Position numbers and translations under genes: made by a program. From Arabidopsis thaliana (Eukaryota > Streptophyta > Magnoliopsida > Brassicales > Brassicaceae), in NCBI RefSeq assembly GCF_000001735.4, contig NC_003075.7, positions 7,007,001 through 7,071,000 on the forward strand: 64,000 nucleotides of DNA, read 5' to 3'. The notes under the pieces were generated by a model, which ran no database searches, was not told where the DNA came from, and worked only from the letters and a program-made list of their open reading frames with translations. Below, piece by piece: positions 1-12,792 of the stretch (position 1 is its first letter; the number at the start of each line of letters is the position of its first letter).

Positions 1-738
1 ATTTTAAGTTGGTTAGGTTACTACAGCTCTCCCCCACAGCTTTAAAGTCGAATCTCCCGCTGAAAGAGTGTTCATGAGCGATGATCAATGTTTTAAGATT
101 CTTCCATTGACTGAATGCAAACCGCAATGACTTCTCGTTTTGATAGCACCAGATTGGTAAAGCAAGTTTCTCTATATTTGGCATCCTGAGAAACAAAACA
201 AAACCAAAAAAAACAAAATTGTATGAGAGGCACGTCATTCAAGAAAATCTGACTAGATGGTTGGTGAGGTTTACTTCTCAGCAGCGAACTTGAGACCATT
301 TTCCTGTATATAGGAATTGAAGTTAAAGAACAAATTCTTGGGGGCCATGCGGCTCAACTTGCTGATCTCAACTAATAGATTCATGAGACTTATGCTGCCT
401 TCTACTTCAAAAAAGTCAAGAAAGAACCGAGAGATGATCTTAGTCAAAAGATTCGTAAGGCCATGTTTATGGTCAACCGGGTGCTTGTAAAAGAAAATTG
501 GTCTTTCTTTATCCTTAAAGTTGAAAATGCGGGAGACATCTAACTCTTGGAGATTGGTGAGGTCGACCGTGTTCCACAGAGTTTTATTGTGAGAAGCAAG
601 GAACCAAGAGATGCAGACACGTGAAGCTCCCATGGTAATGTCCATCACGTCGAGCTTATTGAAAATAAGTTCAAGTATGTCTTTGTTTAGATCTGCCCAT
701 TCTGAAACTTCTCCTGAAGTACTTTCTACCTTCGTCAT
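1..738 (-). CDS. F-box/LRR protein, SKIP19-like (5' part only)
   Basis: Partial gene running off the left edge; probably AT4G11580. Exon 1 is 275-738 and exon 2 is 1-185 (open to the window end), with a GT..AG intron at 186-274 that joins AA|G into a lysine codon. The N-terminus carries an F-box (WADLNKDILELIFNKLD, then a WF...LW helix), the part that binds SKP1 in SCF ubiquitin ligases. It is followed by the start of leucine-rich repeats (NIEKLALPIW, KNLKTLIIAH) that would recognise the substrate. I chose the Met at 738 because the extra in-frame stretch from a Met at 795 is a hydrophobic leader unlike the family. The nearest relatives I know are the SKIP19/FBL group. The substrate is unknown, and the 3' half lies outside the window. 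Confidence 0.8.
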
Positions 739-795
739 CACGTTACTACTACATACAGAAACAAGAGATAAAAAGGTTGAAAACATTGAATACAA

Positions 796-1602
796 ATCTT
801 GTTGAAGAGAAAGAGAGGATTTTCATTATCAAACAAAAGAAGAGTAAGTCAATGGTAATAACATATAGAAGCAATACATTGTAGTGTCTTGCAAGATAAT
901 GCTACAGAAGTTCCAGTATTACATATTTACAACACCAGAACAGCAACACTACTTCTGTAGTTCTACTCCTCTTTTGTTTAGTTTTGTGCTATAAAGAAAT
1001 AGAAGTAAACAACCAATGGTGCTACAACTATGTTATGGTAAAAAGGATCTAATTAAGGTTCGAATAGTCTGTGCTTGTAAGCACTCACTATTCGGTCATG
1101 ATTTGAGATTCAATTGTAAGCAACTTATCTACTTAGAAAAGGTATTGTAAAATCCTTTCTCCGAAAACAATAACAAACAGAACACCAATTCAAGCAAAGC
1201 ATCATACAAGGCAATATATTCAAACGAAAATAATAAATGAATAGGAATGATTCACAATCTATAGCAAGGAGATGGAATTAAAGAACTACCTTGCTTAGGT
1301 CTTAGGTCATGTTCGTGGAGAGTTGTGGCTAAGAGGATAACTAGGGTTTTTTCGTTTTGCCAAAAAAGTTAAAAATACCGAAAATATCCCACGCTTCCGA
1401 GTTATTAATCATACTATATGGGCCTATTGGCAACTACTTGGTCAGTTACTTGTTCGGACCAAGGCGGGTCACAAGTACTTAAAAAATATTAAGTACTCGC
1501 CTTGTGCGCAGGGCTATTGTTGCCTCTCTATTTCAACTTATAAAGAACAGGAAACGTAGAGATATTTAGGGTTTCTCTAAACAAGAGTGAGCGGTCAGGA
1601 CC
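796..1602. other. Intergenic region between two divergent F-box genes
   Basis: This stretch holds the two promoters and leaders of the flanking divergent F-box genes. No coding potential, RNA gene or repeat was recognised. Confidence 0.5.
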
Positions 1603-2796
1603 ATGACGACAAGTCAATTCAAGAAGAGTAAATTAATAGAGAACAATTCTCAGTCTCTTGAAATCTTAAAAGAGAAGAACTTCAATGATGTTCCTTTGGA
1701 CGTAGCCATAGAGATATTTATGAGATTGCCTGTGAAATCCGTAGCTAGGTTTCTCCTACTCTCAAAGTTTTGGGCCGAAATTATCCGAAGTAGACATTTC
1801 ATCACGTCTTTCCAGGTTAGGTCTTCGTTGCAGCCGCGTCTACTAGTCGTGTTTATTGATTTAAATAAACAATGGAACTGCGAAGATTGGTACTTCTTCT
1901 CGCTCTCTTCATCAACAACGTCTTATCTATCACGTGTTACATGTCCCTTTCCAGATTATGTGCACTATTCTCATTATGTTAATGGCTTGATAAGCCATGG
2001 ATATGGTCTAGAGAAATTCATAACTAACCCTAGCACCGGTAAATCCACAGTTTTAGGGAGAGTCCAAACCAATAGTAAGGTTGCGCAATGTTTTTTGGGG
2101 TATGATCCGGTTAATGATGAATACAAACTATTGGTATTGTGCATGAAGGAAAAAATGCAACGTCATGACGGTCGAACTCGAATATTACAACTATCATCTC
2201 AACATCAAGTATTCCCATTGGGAGTTAAAAAGAAACCATGGAGAATGATTGATTATACAACTCCTCACGGTCCTGTGCTGAACAGTGTGTGCATAGATGG
2301 TGTTTTATATTATGTTGCTTTTACGGGCGAAGATTTGTCACAGCTGAGCTTAATGAGATTCGATTTGGGGTCTGAAAAGTTGGATCTTTTTACTAGTTTA
2401 CCCGCGGACTTTCCAGCTGCATTTCTACATGGTTTCACTTTGATGAGGTACAAGGGGAAAGTAGCCTTAGCCACTAAAACTTTATTTATTGGTATTGAAG
2501 TGTGGGTTTTGGATCAGCAAGCCGAAATTCATGGATGGTTGAAGAAAAGTTTCAGTATCAAAGGTGTTAGGAGGTGGTTATTTTGTGATTTATTTATCAC
2601 AGGCACTACTCATACAGGTGAGTTTATTTTGGCACCACGGTTCTATTCTAATAGCTTTTATGTTATCTATTACAATCCCGACACGAAAAGTTTAAGAAAA
2701 ACCAAGGTTGAAGTACACGGAGGCTATGACTTCAAGCATCGGGAAACAAAAGCAATGGTTTTTCCGGATTATGTAGAGACTGTTCGGTTGTTGTAG
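1603..2796 (+). CDS. F-box and associated-interaction-domain protein
   Basis: Single-exon 397-residue protein, probably AT4G11590. An N-terminal F-box (DVPLDVAIEIFMRLPVKSVA, residues about 29-70) is followed by an FBA-type C-terminal region. That region has the family hallmarks FLGYDPVNDEYKLLVL, a VCIDGVLYYVAF-like segment, a MRFDLGSEKLDLF strand and a late EVWVLD motif; these form the kelch-like substrate-binding half. The expected role is substrate receptor of an SCF E3 ligase. The length is usual for the family (about 380-420). It is convergent with the next gene, with 224 bp between the stop codons. This is a fast-evolving family, so a specific target cannot be inferred. Confidence 0.9.
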   Translation: MTTSQFKKSKLIENNSQSLEILKEKNFNDVPLDVAIEIFMRLPVKSVARFLLLSKFWAEIIRSRHFITSFQVRSSLQPRLLVVFIDLNKQWNCEDWYFFSLSSSTTSYLSRVTCPFPDYVHYSHYVNGLISHGYGLEKFITNPSTGKSTVLGRVQTNSKVAQCFLGYDPVNDEYKLLVLCMKEKMQRHDGRTRILQLSSQHQVFPLGVKKKPWRMIDYTTPHGPVLNSVCIDGVLYYVAFTGEDLSQLSLMRFDLGSEKLDLFTSLPADFPAAFLHGFTLMRYKGKVALATKTLFIGIEVWVLDQQAEIHGWLKKSFSIKGVRRWLFCDLFITGTTHTGEFILAPRFYSNSFYVIYYNPDTKSLRKTKVEVHGGYDFKHRETKAMVFPDYVETVRLL

Positions 2797-3020
2797 GAGA
2801 CACAGTTTCATGCTTTGGTAACAAAGACTGATCCAAATTGTAAGGTAACGGGAAATCTGATATTTAGATCTACGATTATTACATAGTTTGGCCGCTAAAA
2901 AACGGATTATAATTGTACGCGGTCCCAAAGGCACACACTCACGAACTCAGCTTACTACACAGTATTGGTAATACAATACTAATGAGCTTTTATTTGTCTA
3001 ATTATGCAATCTTGCCTTGC

Positions 3021-4237
3021 TTAAGCAGTAACTCCCAACAACTTCTTCACATCCTTCTGCAATTGCGAAACAACGATTTGACAAGCAATTAGAAACTTTG
3101 TGGCTCTAAACAAAACTCAAGCTTTTGATGATTACATGTGATAGAGACATTACCTCAATGCTGAGAGGTGAGGTAGTTGGTGCGAAACGATCGACAACAT
3201 TTCCATCTTTGTCAACCAAGAACTTTGCGAAGTTCCACTTAATGCCGTCTCCAAAGAGCCCGCCTTTGCTTGATTTCAGAAACTTGTAGACTGGGGCAGC
3301 TTTGTCACCGTTAACATCAACCTGCATTACATAGTGCAAAGGTAGAATCAACTCCAAGTAGAGAACTTATACTCAAAACGAAACATTATCTGAAAATGAG
3401 TCACTGATACTCAGACTACATCATCCAATTCCAAAAATTATTCAGTGATGCTCTAAGAGCTAGCAACATTCTCACATATCTTCGTCTCGTGTGTCAAGAA
3501 AAGTTGTTACCTTGTCGAAAATCGGGTACTCAGCCTTGAAACGAGTACAAGCAAACTGAACAATCTCTTCATTAGTACCAGGCTCTTGATTCCCAAACTG
3601 GTTACACGGAAACGCAAGAATCTCGAAACCTAAATCAAAAATTGCAACCATCAACAATAACAAACACGATGATAAACCATGATCACAAACAAACATGAAA
3701 CAACTAGTAACAAAATTATATACCATGGCCTTTGTACTTCTCATACAGCTGCGCAAGCTCAGTATAATTCGAATTAGTCAAGCCACTGCAGAAGAATCAA
3801 ATCACCAAAGAAACTAAGTCACTAAAACCAATGAATCTATGATCACATCTAAACGTTACAAAATCGAAATCTTACCATTGAGAAGCAACGTTCACAATCA
3901 AAAGAACCTTCCCTTTGTAGATGCTTAGATCAACATCGTTTCCCTTAGCATCCTGATCCAATAAATCAATCAATACCAAATCCCAAATCCGATCAACAAA
4001 TTCAAATTTCCGAAATAGTCAAAGATTAAACTCAGAGAATCAAACGTAATCAAATCGCAAGAGAATCAAAGAAAAGGATCATTTGAATCGAACCTTGACG
4101 GTGAAATCGTAAAGAGATTTGGGTTCGGAAGAAGCAGCCATTGAATGCTCCGATCTAGATAGTTTAGCTCCCGTTGTAGAAATTGGAAGAGAAATAATCC
4201 GATGAGAATTGAAAAGTGGTTTCGCAGAATCGAATCG

Positions 4238-4268
<31 letters not shown>

Positions 4269-4330
4269 AAACTTCGAAGCAGAGGACTGGTTCTTCTTAT
4301 ATAGAGAAGTCGAATTGAGGAGCGAAGCAT
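3021..4330 (-). CDS. GPX6: Glutathione peroxidase 6 (phospholipid hydroperoxide/thioredoxin type)
   Basis: Six exons: 4094-4330, 3876-3952, 3724-3785, 3511-3629, 3154-3321 and 3021-3056. They total 699 nt and encode 232 residues, the length of AtGPX6 (AT4G11600). Residues 1 to about 65 form a Ser/Arg-rich, acid-poor targeting peptide; the conserved fold starts at [12 protein letters not shown]. The peroxidatic centre is NVASQCGLT. Its codon is TGT, split between exons 2 and 3, so this is a cysteine and not a selenocysteine enzyme. The [11 protein letters not shown] and [12 protein letters not shown] motifs supply the Gln and Trp of the catalytic tetrad. It reduces hydroperoxides, in plants mainly with thioredoxin. 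An alternative Met lies two codons upstream at 4336. Confidence 0.95.
4242..4268. repeat. (GAT)9 microsatellite inside the GPX6 transit peptide
   Basis: Nine perfect GAT units on the + strand, read as a run of nine serines in GPX6. Being in frame, unit changes would alter only the length of the presequence. Confidence 0.95.
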
Positions 4331-4436
4331 TTGCAAAAGAAGATTCTTTTCTCACAAAATTAGATATTTATTTTGGTTGGAGTCAAAATATCATTTTAGT
4401 TTCTTGATCCGTGTTCAGTGGTTGGAGAATGGAATA

Positions 4437-6955
4437 GACACGTGGATGTTTAAGAGAAAGCCACGTTGGAGAATCGTCGGAACACTCGGTGTGCTTACGT
4501 CATCAGTTGCGTTTTTTGTGGCGGCATAATGTGAACGTTACTACTGCCTTTTGGATTTTTTCTCATACTGGGCCTAAATTTAGCCCATACATTTTATGAA
4601 CGAATTATGTAAATTCTTTTATGATCGAATAAGTGCGAAATTGAAATATGCTTCACAATCTGGATTTGGAGTTCTCTTTTTTTTTTTTTCTTTTTTTTTT
4701 TTGTCAAAATTACCTAGATTGACACAAATATAGCCAATAATAACTAGAATGACTCTCTATTTGATTAGAGAATTAGATTGACACAATTTTGGTGTATAAT
4801 GACCAAAAAACCTTGGTCTGTATTTTTTTTGAAATTTTTAACATCTGATATTAAAAAAATAATGTAAAATGAAATTAAAAATAAAATAAAAACAAATAAG
4901 TAAGGAAAAATTTAAAAAAATATCGCTCAAAATTCTGAGTTTATAGGTTTCATATTTTTTTAACCCACACACATACGAGGAAAAGAGATGAAACAATATA
5001 TTGCTTCCACTACTCCAAAAACTGAAAAGAGATTTCCAAAGGAAAAAAAAAGATAAACAAAAGAAAGAAAGGAGGCCACATATTTTTTGTAAGGAGACTA
5101 AGTTTTTGTAACCAAAACCCTAGTTGTATCTCGATATTAATATTTTTTATGAGTTAAATATTGTAACTAATTTTAGTAAATCAGTCATAACAAGCTAAAA
5201 TGAAAAAAAAACTGTCACAACAGTTAGTATTATTCTACTACAAAAAATTATGGAACAAGAAAACTAAAAATCAGTCACCATAAGAATTCCTAATTACAAA
5301 TCTGTCGTAACATAAAATATTTTTAAGGTCATTTCAGCAATTTATTTTCTTATTTATTAAACCTGCCATCAAACGATAGATTTATGGTAATATAAATTTA
5401 TCTGTCACAACATAAAACAACTCTGTCATAACACAAAACATCATATTTTAGAAAATAAATCTGCCAACAAACGACAGATATTGTGTAAGATTACATAAAT
5501 CTGTTATAACTTAAAACAAGTCTGTCATAACATTAAAAAAAATTGGTTATCGTTAGACGTCATTCTAGTAATTAATTTTTTGACAACAAATCTGTTACAA
5601 TGTGACAGATTTGTTTAACAAAATCATAAATCTGCCATCACTTACCGTGAAAATACAACGACAAAAAAATAAGTCTATAAAATTATATAAAAGTTTGTGG
5701 TTGAATAAAATAAAAATCTGTCAATCAAATTAAATCAGCTATAATTTATAAATCTGTCATCACTATCTTCTAAAAAGTCTGTCAACCAAAAGAGTCTGCC
5801 ATAGAAAATCTGTCGCAGTTAAAAAAGTCTGCGGAATAAGAATAAATCTGCCGTAATTAAACGATAGACTTTTATAAAATTGCTGGAATTTTTTTTAAAG
5901 GGTATTTTTGTATTTATTTTATTTTTAACACATATGTCGGCAAGGAAAACAATCCTTCCCAAAATTAAGCCGGCGAGCAAACAATATCTCTCGGGAATAA
6001 AAACATATCGAAAATGAAAAAAAAACTCAAAAATAAAGAAAAACATTGATACTAAATCTAAACTTCTCAAACTCATTACTAAAAGAACTCAAAAACAAAG
6101 TACAAAGTATAAATCCAAGTTAAATTAAAAACAGATCTAAGACTAGAGATCTATCCAAAGGAAATAAAACTAAGACTTTCCTTACCACCAACGGCAGTGA
6201 GACATCAATCAACACTCCCGAGATTCAAAGGAAAAAGTCTCATGAAGAAAGGAAGGAGACCAAGAGCTTCAATATTGAGAAATATGCATCTGAGGCATTG
6301 AAGGATCAGAAAGAACTGTCTCTGTCATGGTTGGAACGACCAGAACTGAAACTGCAGATGAAGGAGACAAAACAAGCAGCAAATCCGGTAGAAGAAGGAT
6401 TTAGACTTTATAAATCTAGATCTGAGAATTTAGATCTGAAACCGTTGGAAGAAAAGCAGGATTCAAATCACATCAAACCCAAAAGAAATCGAAACTAGAG
6501 AGACTAAAACAAAGAAAACTCGGTTGGTGCTGAAAAAGCCAACGGAACCAGTAACCCTAAACGGCGGCGGTAGAGATTTTTGTAGAGAGAAGGGATATCT
6601 TTATTTTAAGAGAAAGAAAGAGTGATTTCCTTTCTTGTTTTTTTTTGTGAGTGTGAATCTTTTGGATTCAGAGTTCTCTAGCTAACAGAATCTAGAAGCT
6701 CACAAAAAGAAAAAAAAAATTGAATCTAAAAGAAATTTCATTTCTAGTTTATACCAAATTGGGAATTTTGGACTCACTGATCCTTTCTCTGATTTTCTTA
6801 GAGGTATTTTTGAAAAGGAAACACTAATGAATACCATCCAAAATATTATAACGTTTTCAAATGAAAAAAAAATTGTAGATAAAACAAATCCAGATTACAA
6901 ATAGTAACATAAGTCTATATCCGACAATCACATAAAATACTCCAGCCAATATAAG
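4437..6955. other. AT-rich gap with decayed transposon-like sequence
   Basis: 2.5 kb between GPX6 (promoter side) and the MCTP 3' end. It holds poly-T and poly-A runs, the array described at 5210-5860, and a region at about 6150-6600 that is more purine-rich and less AT-rich. That region includes a 66-codon open frame with no similarity I recognise. No intact gene is seen. A short poorly supported frame at 5819-6076 (-) looks like chance. Confidence 0.5.
5210..5860 (+). repeat. Dispersed TCTGTCATAACA-like subterminal repeats
   Basis: About 17 imperfect copies of a motif near TCTGTCATAACA, nearly all on the + strand, for example at 5301, 5401, 5422, 5500, 5521, 5591, 5631, 5717 and 5752. Spacing is irregular (about 15-60 bp). 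A CTACTACAAAAAATT string lies near 5235 and weakly resembles a CACTA-element end. Such motif clusters are typical of the subterminal region of CACTA or Mutator-like DNA transposons; the class assignment here is uncertain. Confidence 0.55.
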
Positions 6956-9900
6956 CTAGAGCATACTATCCGTTCGAGCAGGCAACCGGCGAAAGAAGTT
7001 AACTGGAACAGAAGGAAGCCGATGTCGGAACCTCGGATGCCTCATCGTGAAGAATCCAGCCAATGCTACAACAATCTGAATCGGTGTTATGAAGAAAACT
7101 ATGGCCGCAATAAAGCACAATATAACAAATATCGCGGTAGCGCGTGGATCTCTCCAGCTTAAAAGTGCTTGAAAACGTTCTCCTTGTGTTGCAAGATCTC
7201 CGATCACGGTCTGAATCCTCCCGGCCACGCTTCTAAGCCGGTCATACCTTAAACGCACCATGTCAGGGTTTCTAGTGGTTGGAAACGTATCAAACTCTTC
7301 ATCAAGCTCGTCTGGATGGACCGCCTCGGCTTGAGAGATTTTTGTGTTCATGTGTGGTGGATAACGTGGTCTAAACCGGTAGTTCCAGAGCCCGATCAAA
7401 AACATGTAGAGAAACATTGTTGGTAAGATCAGTTCTGGGAGACAAACAAGCATCAAAAACAGAACATGAACAAGAACGGTCGTGATCGGGTTTCGCCACG
7501 AGCAAATGTCCGAGAACCATTTTCCAACCGCGATAACACCGGAGAAAACTGTCATCATCCGGAAGAAATTAGCTTTGCTCTTACGCATACTCCACAAATG
7601 CGAATCCGTGTCCGACATAAACTCAATGATCTCTTTCCTCAGGGGAGGCTCTGCTCTACCTAACCGCGCAGCCACTATATTCACCGCTTGATGTCGAAGC
7701 ATGTCCTGCTGCATTACTGAAAACGGTCTAACATAATGCATTTTAGGCAAAAGTGGTTTTGAGTATTGGTAAAGCATGTTTGCGAACGAGATGCATGTGA
7801 ACCTCACGGCCATATGTAGCTCGCCCATTTTCTTCACCCCAGTAGGGTGAAGAACAAGTAGCGGGTAAGAATGTGTGTAGATCCGTCCAGTCTCTAAAGT
7901 AGATAACCTTATACGAATCTTCCCAATCTTCACATCTCTATTTCCTTTTTCACCTAGCTGTCCGTTATCAAACACACCAACGGTTAAAACCGTCGCTGGG
8001 TCAAAGACTTCCCATGTATACTGCTCGTTATACTTGGGACACAAGTTATCCACCATTGTCCTTGTTCTAACCCACTTTTGTCCATATTTCCCAACGCAAA
8101 AAGTGTCAGAGGTTCCTCTGCCTTCTCTAGTTTTCATTGGGTGAAGTCCAACAGCGTTTAAGATCCCGAGCTCAAGAACTCCGATCGGTTGTCTCCAGAG
8201 TGGTCTAGCGGATGGGCGGAGATCGCTGCTGTAATGAGTTGACTCATCCAAAACATGGTATCCTCCTTCAAGACAAACTCGCAGATGAATCCTCATAGAG
8301 AATTTTTCTCTCTTGAGCTGATCCACATCTACAATAACCGGTCTCTCCAGATTATACCTATCAAAACACATTTCTATCAAAACCTTTAAGTTTTATATAT
8401 TATGAATCTAGTATCATAAGTAGAAGCAGTACCATCGCGCATGTATCATATGATCATCAGCTCGCTTCTCTACCGTGTTCAAAGGAATGTAAGTACGACC
8501 AACTATCTCGTCCTTTCCTGGAGCAACCCGGTCCTCGACGGTGAGAACTAAATGGTCTTCAAATGGCTCCGCAACAACAAACAAAAAGTCTTCGTTCCAT
8601 ACGGCACCAAGGGTTCGAGCTTGGCATGGTCTGGTCTTCATGACTTGGTTTCCTAGCTGCGCCTTGACGTAAACATCAGGGAACCTAGTTTTGTCTGTCG
8701 GAATCAAGTCTTGTGCTTCGATCACGTTCACACGGACGTACCATAGACGAGGCGCATGATAGACCTATTTTAAAACAAAACACAATAAAGAATCAAATTA
8801 TTTGCTTAAAGCAACGTGACATCAATAAATAATATTTTAAACATATTTTACATCTAATATTTAGAAGAAAGAAATTAAACATTACTATTTTTTCATACAT
8901 AAAAATATCAAACATTACATTTTTTTTTATTGCTAAGAGGTTTGGTGTTACACTCACAGTTCACACTAAACATTTTGGGGTTTTATTTGAATGTAAACGT
9001 TAAGTACAAACAAATTTAAACCGGGGAAAAAAACAATCCAAGTCATACTGTACCTTTGAGCGGAGAACGGCGGAGATAGCTGGAGAACAATCAACGGGCA
9101 TTGCAGCATCAGAATGCCAAGCATCAGAGAAAGCTTCATCAGCTTGTGTACCGATCCAAACAGCAAGCATAAGCTCACCTTTGATCTTCTCTCCTTTCTT
9201 GTCCTCTAATCTATACCATTGCGGAGCAAGAGGGCTGTCTGGTGGCACACGAAGAGGGACATCATTAATGTCAAACCTAACAAACCCGACATAATCGTCT
9301 TTTAAAAGATCTTTGTCCTTAACCACTACTTCCAACACCGAGGCTTGCATTCGCTCTTTCGCGAATGCAAACACTTGGTTCCATTCCGGATGTTGTCTCT
9401 TCTCAAAATGTCTTGTGATTCCTTTGTAGTTCCCCACTCTCACCTACAAAACAAAACCTTTTTTATAAAAAAATTCTTGATTTGAATCAAATGTTTTATT
9501 AAGACATTACTTAATTAATTACCTCGACGAATGGATCAACACTTCCTGTTATATCCATTATAGGAAGCTCACGAGCTTTGACAACGCGGACATAAAGGAA
9601 ATACATTCTCTCGACAAGATCATAAGTACTCGTAGCGGTTTTGTCTTTGTGTATAACACGCCCACCAACGACTCTTCCACCACCGAGATGCGGGCTTGTC
9701 TCCTTAAGCGCGAAATCAGCAGGCTGAGCCGAAGCAATGGAATGCGCATGGACTAGCTTCGAGGGCCGCGCTGGTTCGGATCTCATCTCGTCTACTTGAT
9801 GCTTTGGTACGTAATGGTGATGATGTTCGTTATGATTATCTTGTTCAGCGGCTAAGGAAGAGGATTGGTTAGGCCCTTGTGGATGTTGGTGTTGATGTTC

Positions 9901-10846
9901 TTGAGCACTGTTTGGGAGATTGTAAAACACATGTCGTTTGTCGGATCTATGTTCTACATTCATTGCTGACATTGTTACATATACAAAACCAATTCCAAGT
10001 AAATCACAAATAGAAATCAGCATATAAAATCAAACTAAACCAAAATGTTTTACAAAAAAAAAAATTTGAACTGATATTTATTTATAACGGCATTGTTTAA
10101 ATTATTTTCTATGCAAAATAAACCGGATCGAAATCGAACAAAACCCAAAATTTGGTGAAAACAAATACTATATTACTATTTCAAAAGTAAGATGAAAGAA
10201 AAAGTGAGGTTTGGCAACTGGACCGAAATATTTTGGCTTCAATTAGACTCTCAACTCCTAAAAAAACAAAATAGCTGATCCGAATCGAACCAAAAATATC
10301 ATATGGCTACCCTAAATAAAAATGGTATATGGAAAATTAGTACATATAACAAATGGTATCAAAGCTGAGGTTAATACCTCTTGGGAGCGCCGGATCTAGA
10401 TTATCTGGATGATCATTAGAAGCAGCAGAGGATTTTAAAGAAGCCTCGTCGGTTATGTAAACTTTCAAGCCGAGCTCACCTCTCACACGAGAAAAGATCC
10501 CACGTCTCTCCATGGGAAAGTGAAGAACAACAGCATCAGAATGAGGAACAAAAGAGGTCCCTGAGAGAGATACCTTGCCAAGGAAGGAACGTCCATTAGT
10601 AGATCTGTTGTGACTATAAGCTTGAGCTTCAAGATTGAGATAGTGAAGACGAGATGGATCTGAGATGTTGAAGAAGAAACTCTCGTTCCAAACCGGGTTT
10701 AAGTCTCGATCTTTGATCGTTGTTCGGTGCTTTTGACCATCGAAGTAAAGCTCAACGTAAGCGTTCGATGTTCCTTGCCCATCTTTTGGGAAGAGATTGT
10801 GTGCTCCGATCACGTCCACGCCGAGTTTTAGATTGCTCATCATCAT
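6956..10846 (-). CDS. MCTP7: Multiple C2 domain and transmembrane protein (MCTP/FTIP family)
   Basis: Five exons: 10378-10846, 9523-9965, 9054-9443, 8433-8764 and 6956-8357. They total 3036 nt and encode 1011 residues, matching AT4G11610. Domain order: C2A (about 1-125, starting LKLGVDVIGAHNL); a His/Gln-rich linker (about 160-260); C2B (about 274-395); C2C (about 438-560); C2D (about 603-730); and a C-terminal PRT_C region. The last region has hydrophobic segments near 840-872 and 961-991 that anchor it in the ER at plasmodesmata. Known family members tether ER to plasma membrane and traffic FT or receptor cargo (FTIP1, QUIRKY); this member's cargo cannot be inferred here. C2B to C2D keep several Asp residues suited to calcium binding (for example SVDPFVEV). 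The upstream Met at 10846 is used; two more Mets follow directly. Confidence 0.93.
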
Positions 10847-12792
10847 GACCGTCGATCTTTTGATCGAACACTTAAAAGTGAAAGAGAGACTTAGAGTAGA
10901 ATCAAGCTCACAACTTCAATTTTGATAAAGGGTCTTGGAACTATATACTACATAATAAAATTATATGCACATGCATGTGCATTCATAAGTATATGTAAGT
11001 TGTGGAGAAAAATTGAATAATTATGGTAAGACCAACTTAGATTTCAAGTAAGGGCAGACAGAGTTTCTTGGGATTTTCTTAAATGTTTCTCATCTTGAAA
11101 AATTGAAAAAAATCCAGAACCGACCTTAATTTATACATGTACAATAATGCATATTTTTGTTATAAATTAATATGATATGGTGTGCCTTAACATATTGACA
11201 TGAGTTATAAATAGGATATGGTGTACCTCAACTAGGACCTCAACCCATAATTTTTTTTCCTTTGTAAGTAAAACAAACTTACAAAAACCAAATCTATTTT
11301 ACAGAGTTATAAATTGGAATACAAGAAATAAGGTCAACTCTTTAGTCTCTTTTTGTTGATTGGATGAGATGGATTCAGGAAAAATAATGAAAAACCATAT
11401 TATTATCTCCACACATAAATGCAGATGCGTATAAAAGAGGTCAAGAGTTCATGCATGCATATATCTAAGGTAAAGATCCTAGAAAAACGCTTATGTCACA
11501 TGAGTTTCTTTGACTTATATAAATTGAGCACATAGCTCTTACTACTTAAGATCTAAATTTCCACCAATAGAAAAACTACTAGCTAGGTCTCCGCAGTAAG
11601 TGATACGATTATTAAATGCTATATATATTTATACAAAATACATGTGTGTGCATGTATTTATACACGTATTTTAGAAGTGGGGTCTCTATCTTTTTATGGA
11701 TTCCCATGATTCACAATTTCACATACAAGGATTTAACTACTATCCCATCAAAATCCTAATCTGAAGACTAAACCTCTGATCTTGATTCACATGTATAAGG
11801 AGAAAGATGGGAAAGCTTTTAATTCATTTTTGCCTCCGTTTCCAACATTCAAGCTTTGAACTTCTCACTTTTTTACTAGAGAGAGATAGTGATGGCACGA
11901 TGAACGAGGGTTGAAATGGAAATCGCAGATTATGAGATTTATTTTCTATACATCTTGATTCATATAATAAACACAGTACTAGTTGATACCATGCTATTTG
12001 TAGATTTCTAGATAATTATTGTTTTTAGTAAAATTGACTAATGGTAAAACCGATAATAAATAGTGTATTTTGTGTGTGAATGATCTAAGCAAAACCACTA
12101 ACCGGATATAATAACATAAAATTTGTTAACTAACACGTCCAAAATCTATGTTCCTTCAAAAAAAACATACTAGATAAATAAAAATATACAATTTGGCTCG
12201 AGGTCTCAGTCAAAATCAATAGTTTAGTTATCAACCCTATAGTCCTGAATCCATAAATGTTGGATAACAAGTTTGCAATGTTATATAATAAAAAAAAAGA
12301 TTGCAATGGTAAGAATTAACATCATAAGAATTTTATTGGAGATTAGTTAGCTGTTTAGTTCATATATAAAATGCTTTTTAGTGAAGAAATAGTCAACTAT
12401 CATATGAAGATTTAAGATTTAATCAGTGATCATTATACAATTCTATTTCTAACTTGATTTAGATTCTCTGCCGATCTTATCTCATCTCCACTTGTTCTCT
12501 TTCTCACCTTGTTTTCTAATTTCTAGTCTTCTAGAGAAGTCAACGTAAACAAAAAATGTACATGGACTAAAGGAATGTGATAGTTTTATTTATTTAGATA
12601 AGCAATGCACGACGTTTATTGTGCAATAAAACAGCGTGGTGTTCTTTTTTTCTAGCTCCGTGCTGTCTTCTCGAATCTGCAATTCCCTGTAAACAGAGCA
12701 AACTGAAATCCCCAAATCAAAACCCTAAACCCTAATCTCTAATTTGAGAAATTAGGTTAGTTCACCTTTTTGTCGATTCCTCTTGCGGAGAG
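10847..12792. other. Intergenic region between divergent MCTP and bL19 genes
   Basis: Contains the MCTP promoter side, then AT-rich sequence without coding signal. A small imperfect direct repeat of about 47 bp lies near 11170 and 11217 (a GATATGGTGTRCCTCAAC-like string). The last 240 bp form the bL19 promoter described separately. Confidence 0.45.
12551..12758 (+). promoter_or_regulatory. bL19 gene promoter/leader with telo-box, copy A of a duplicated promoter
   Basis: Contains AAACCCTAAACCCTAA at 12720-12735, the telo-box typical of ribosomal-protein promoters in Arabidopsis. Landmarks ACGACGTTT, CAATAAAACAGCGTG, TTCTTTTTTTCTAGCTCC and TTTGAGAAATTAGGTT recur in the same order upstream of serine racemase at 14221-14449. 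Confidence 0.8.

Noticed and set aside
3785..3876. Possible selenocysteine at the GPX6 active site
   Set aside because: The codon formed by joining exons 2 and 3 is TGT (Cys), not TGA; plant GPX enzymes are Cys-based.
6298..6498. 66-codon open frame in the repeat-rich gap
   Set aside because: Lys/Glu-rich, no known similarity, no splice or promoter context; kept only as part of the gap description.
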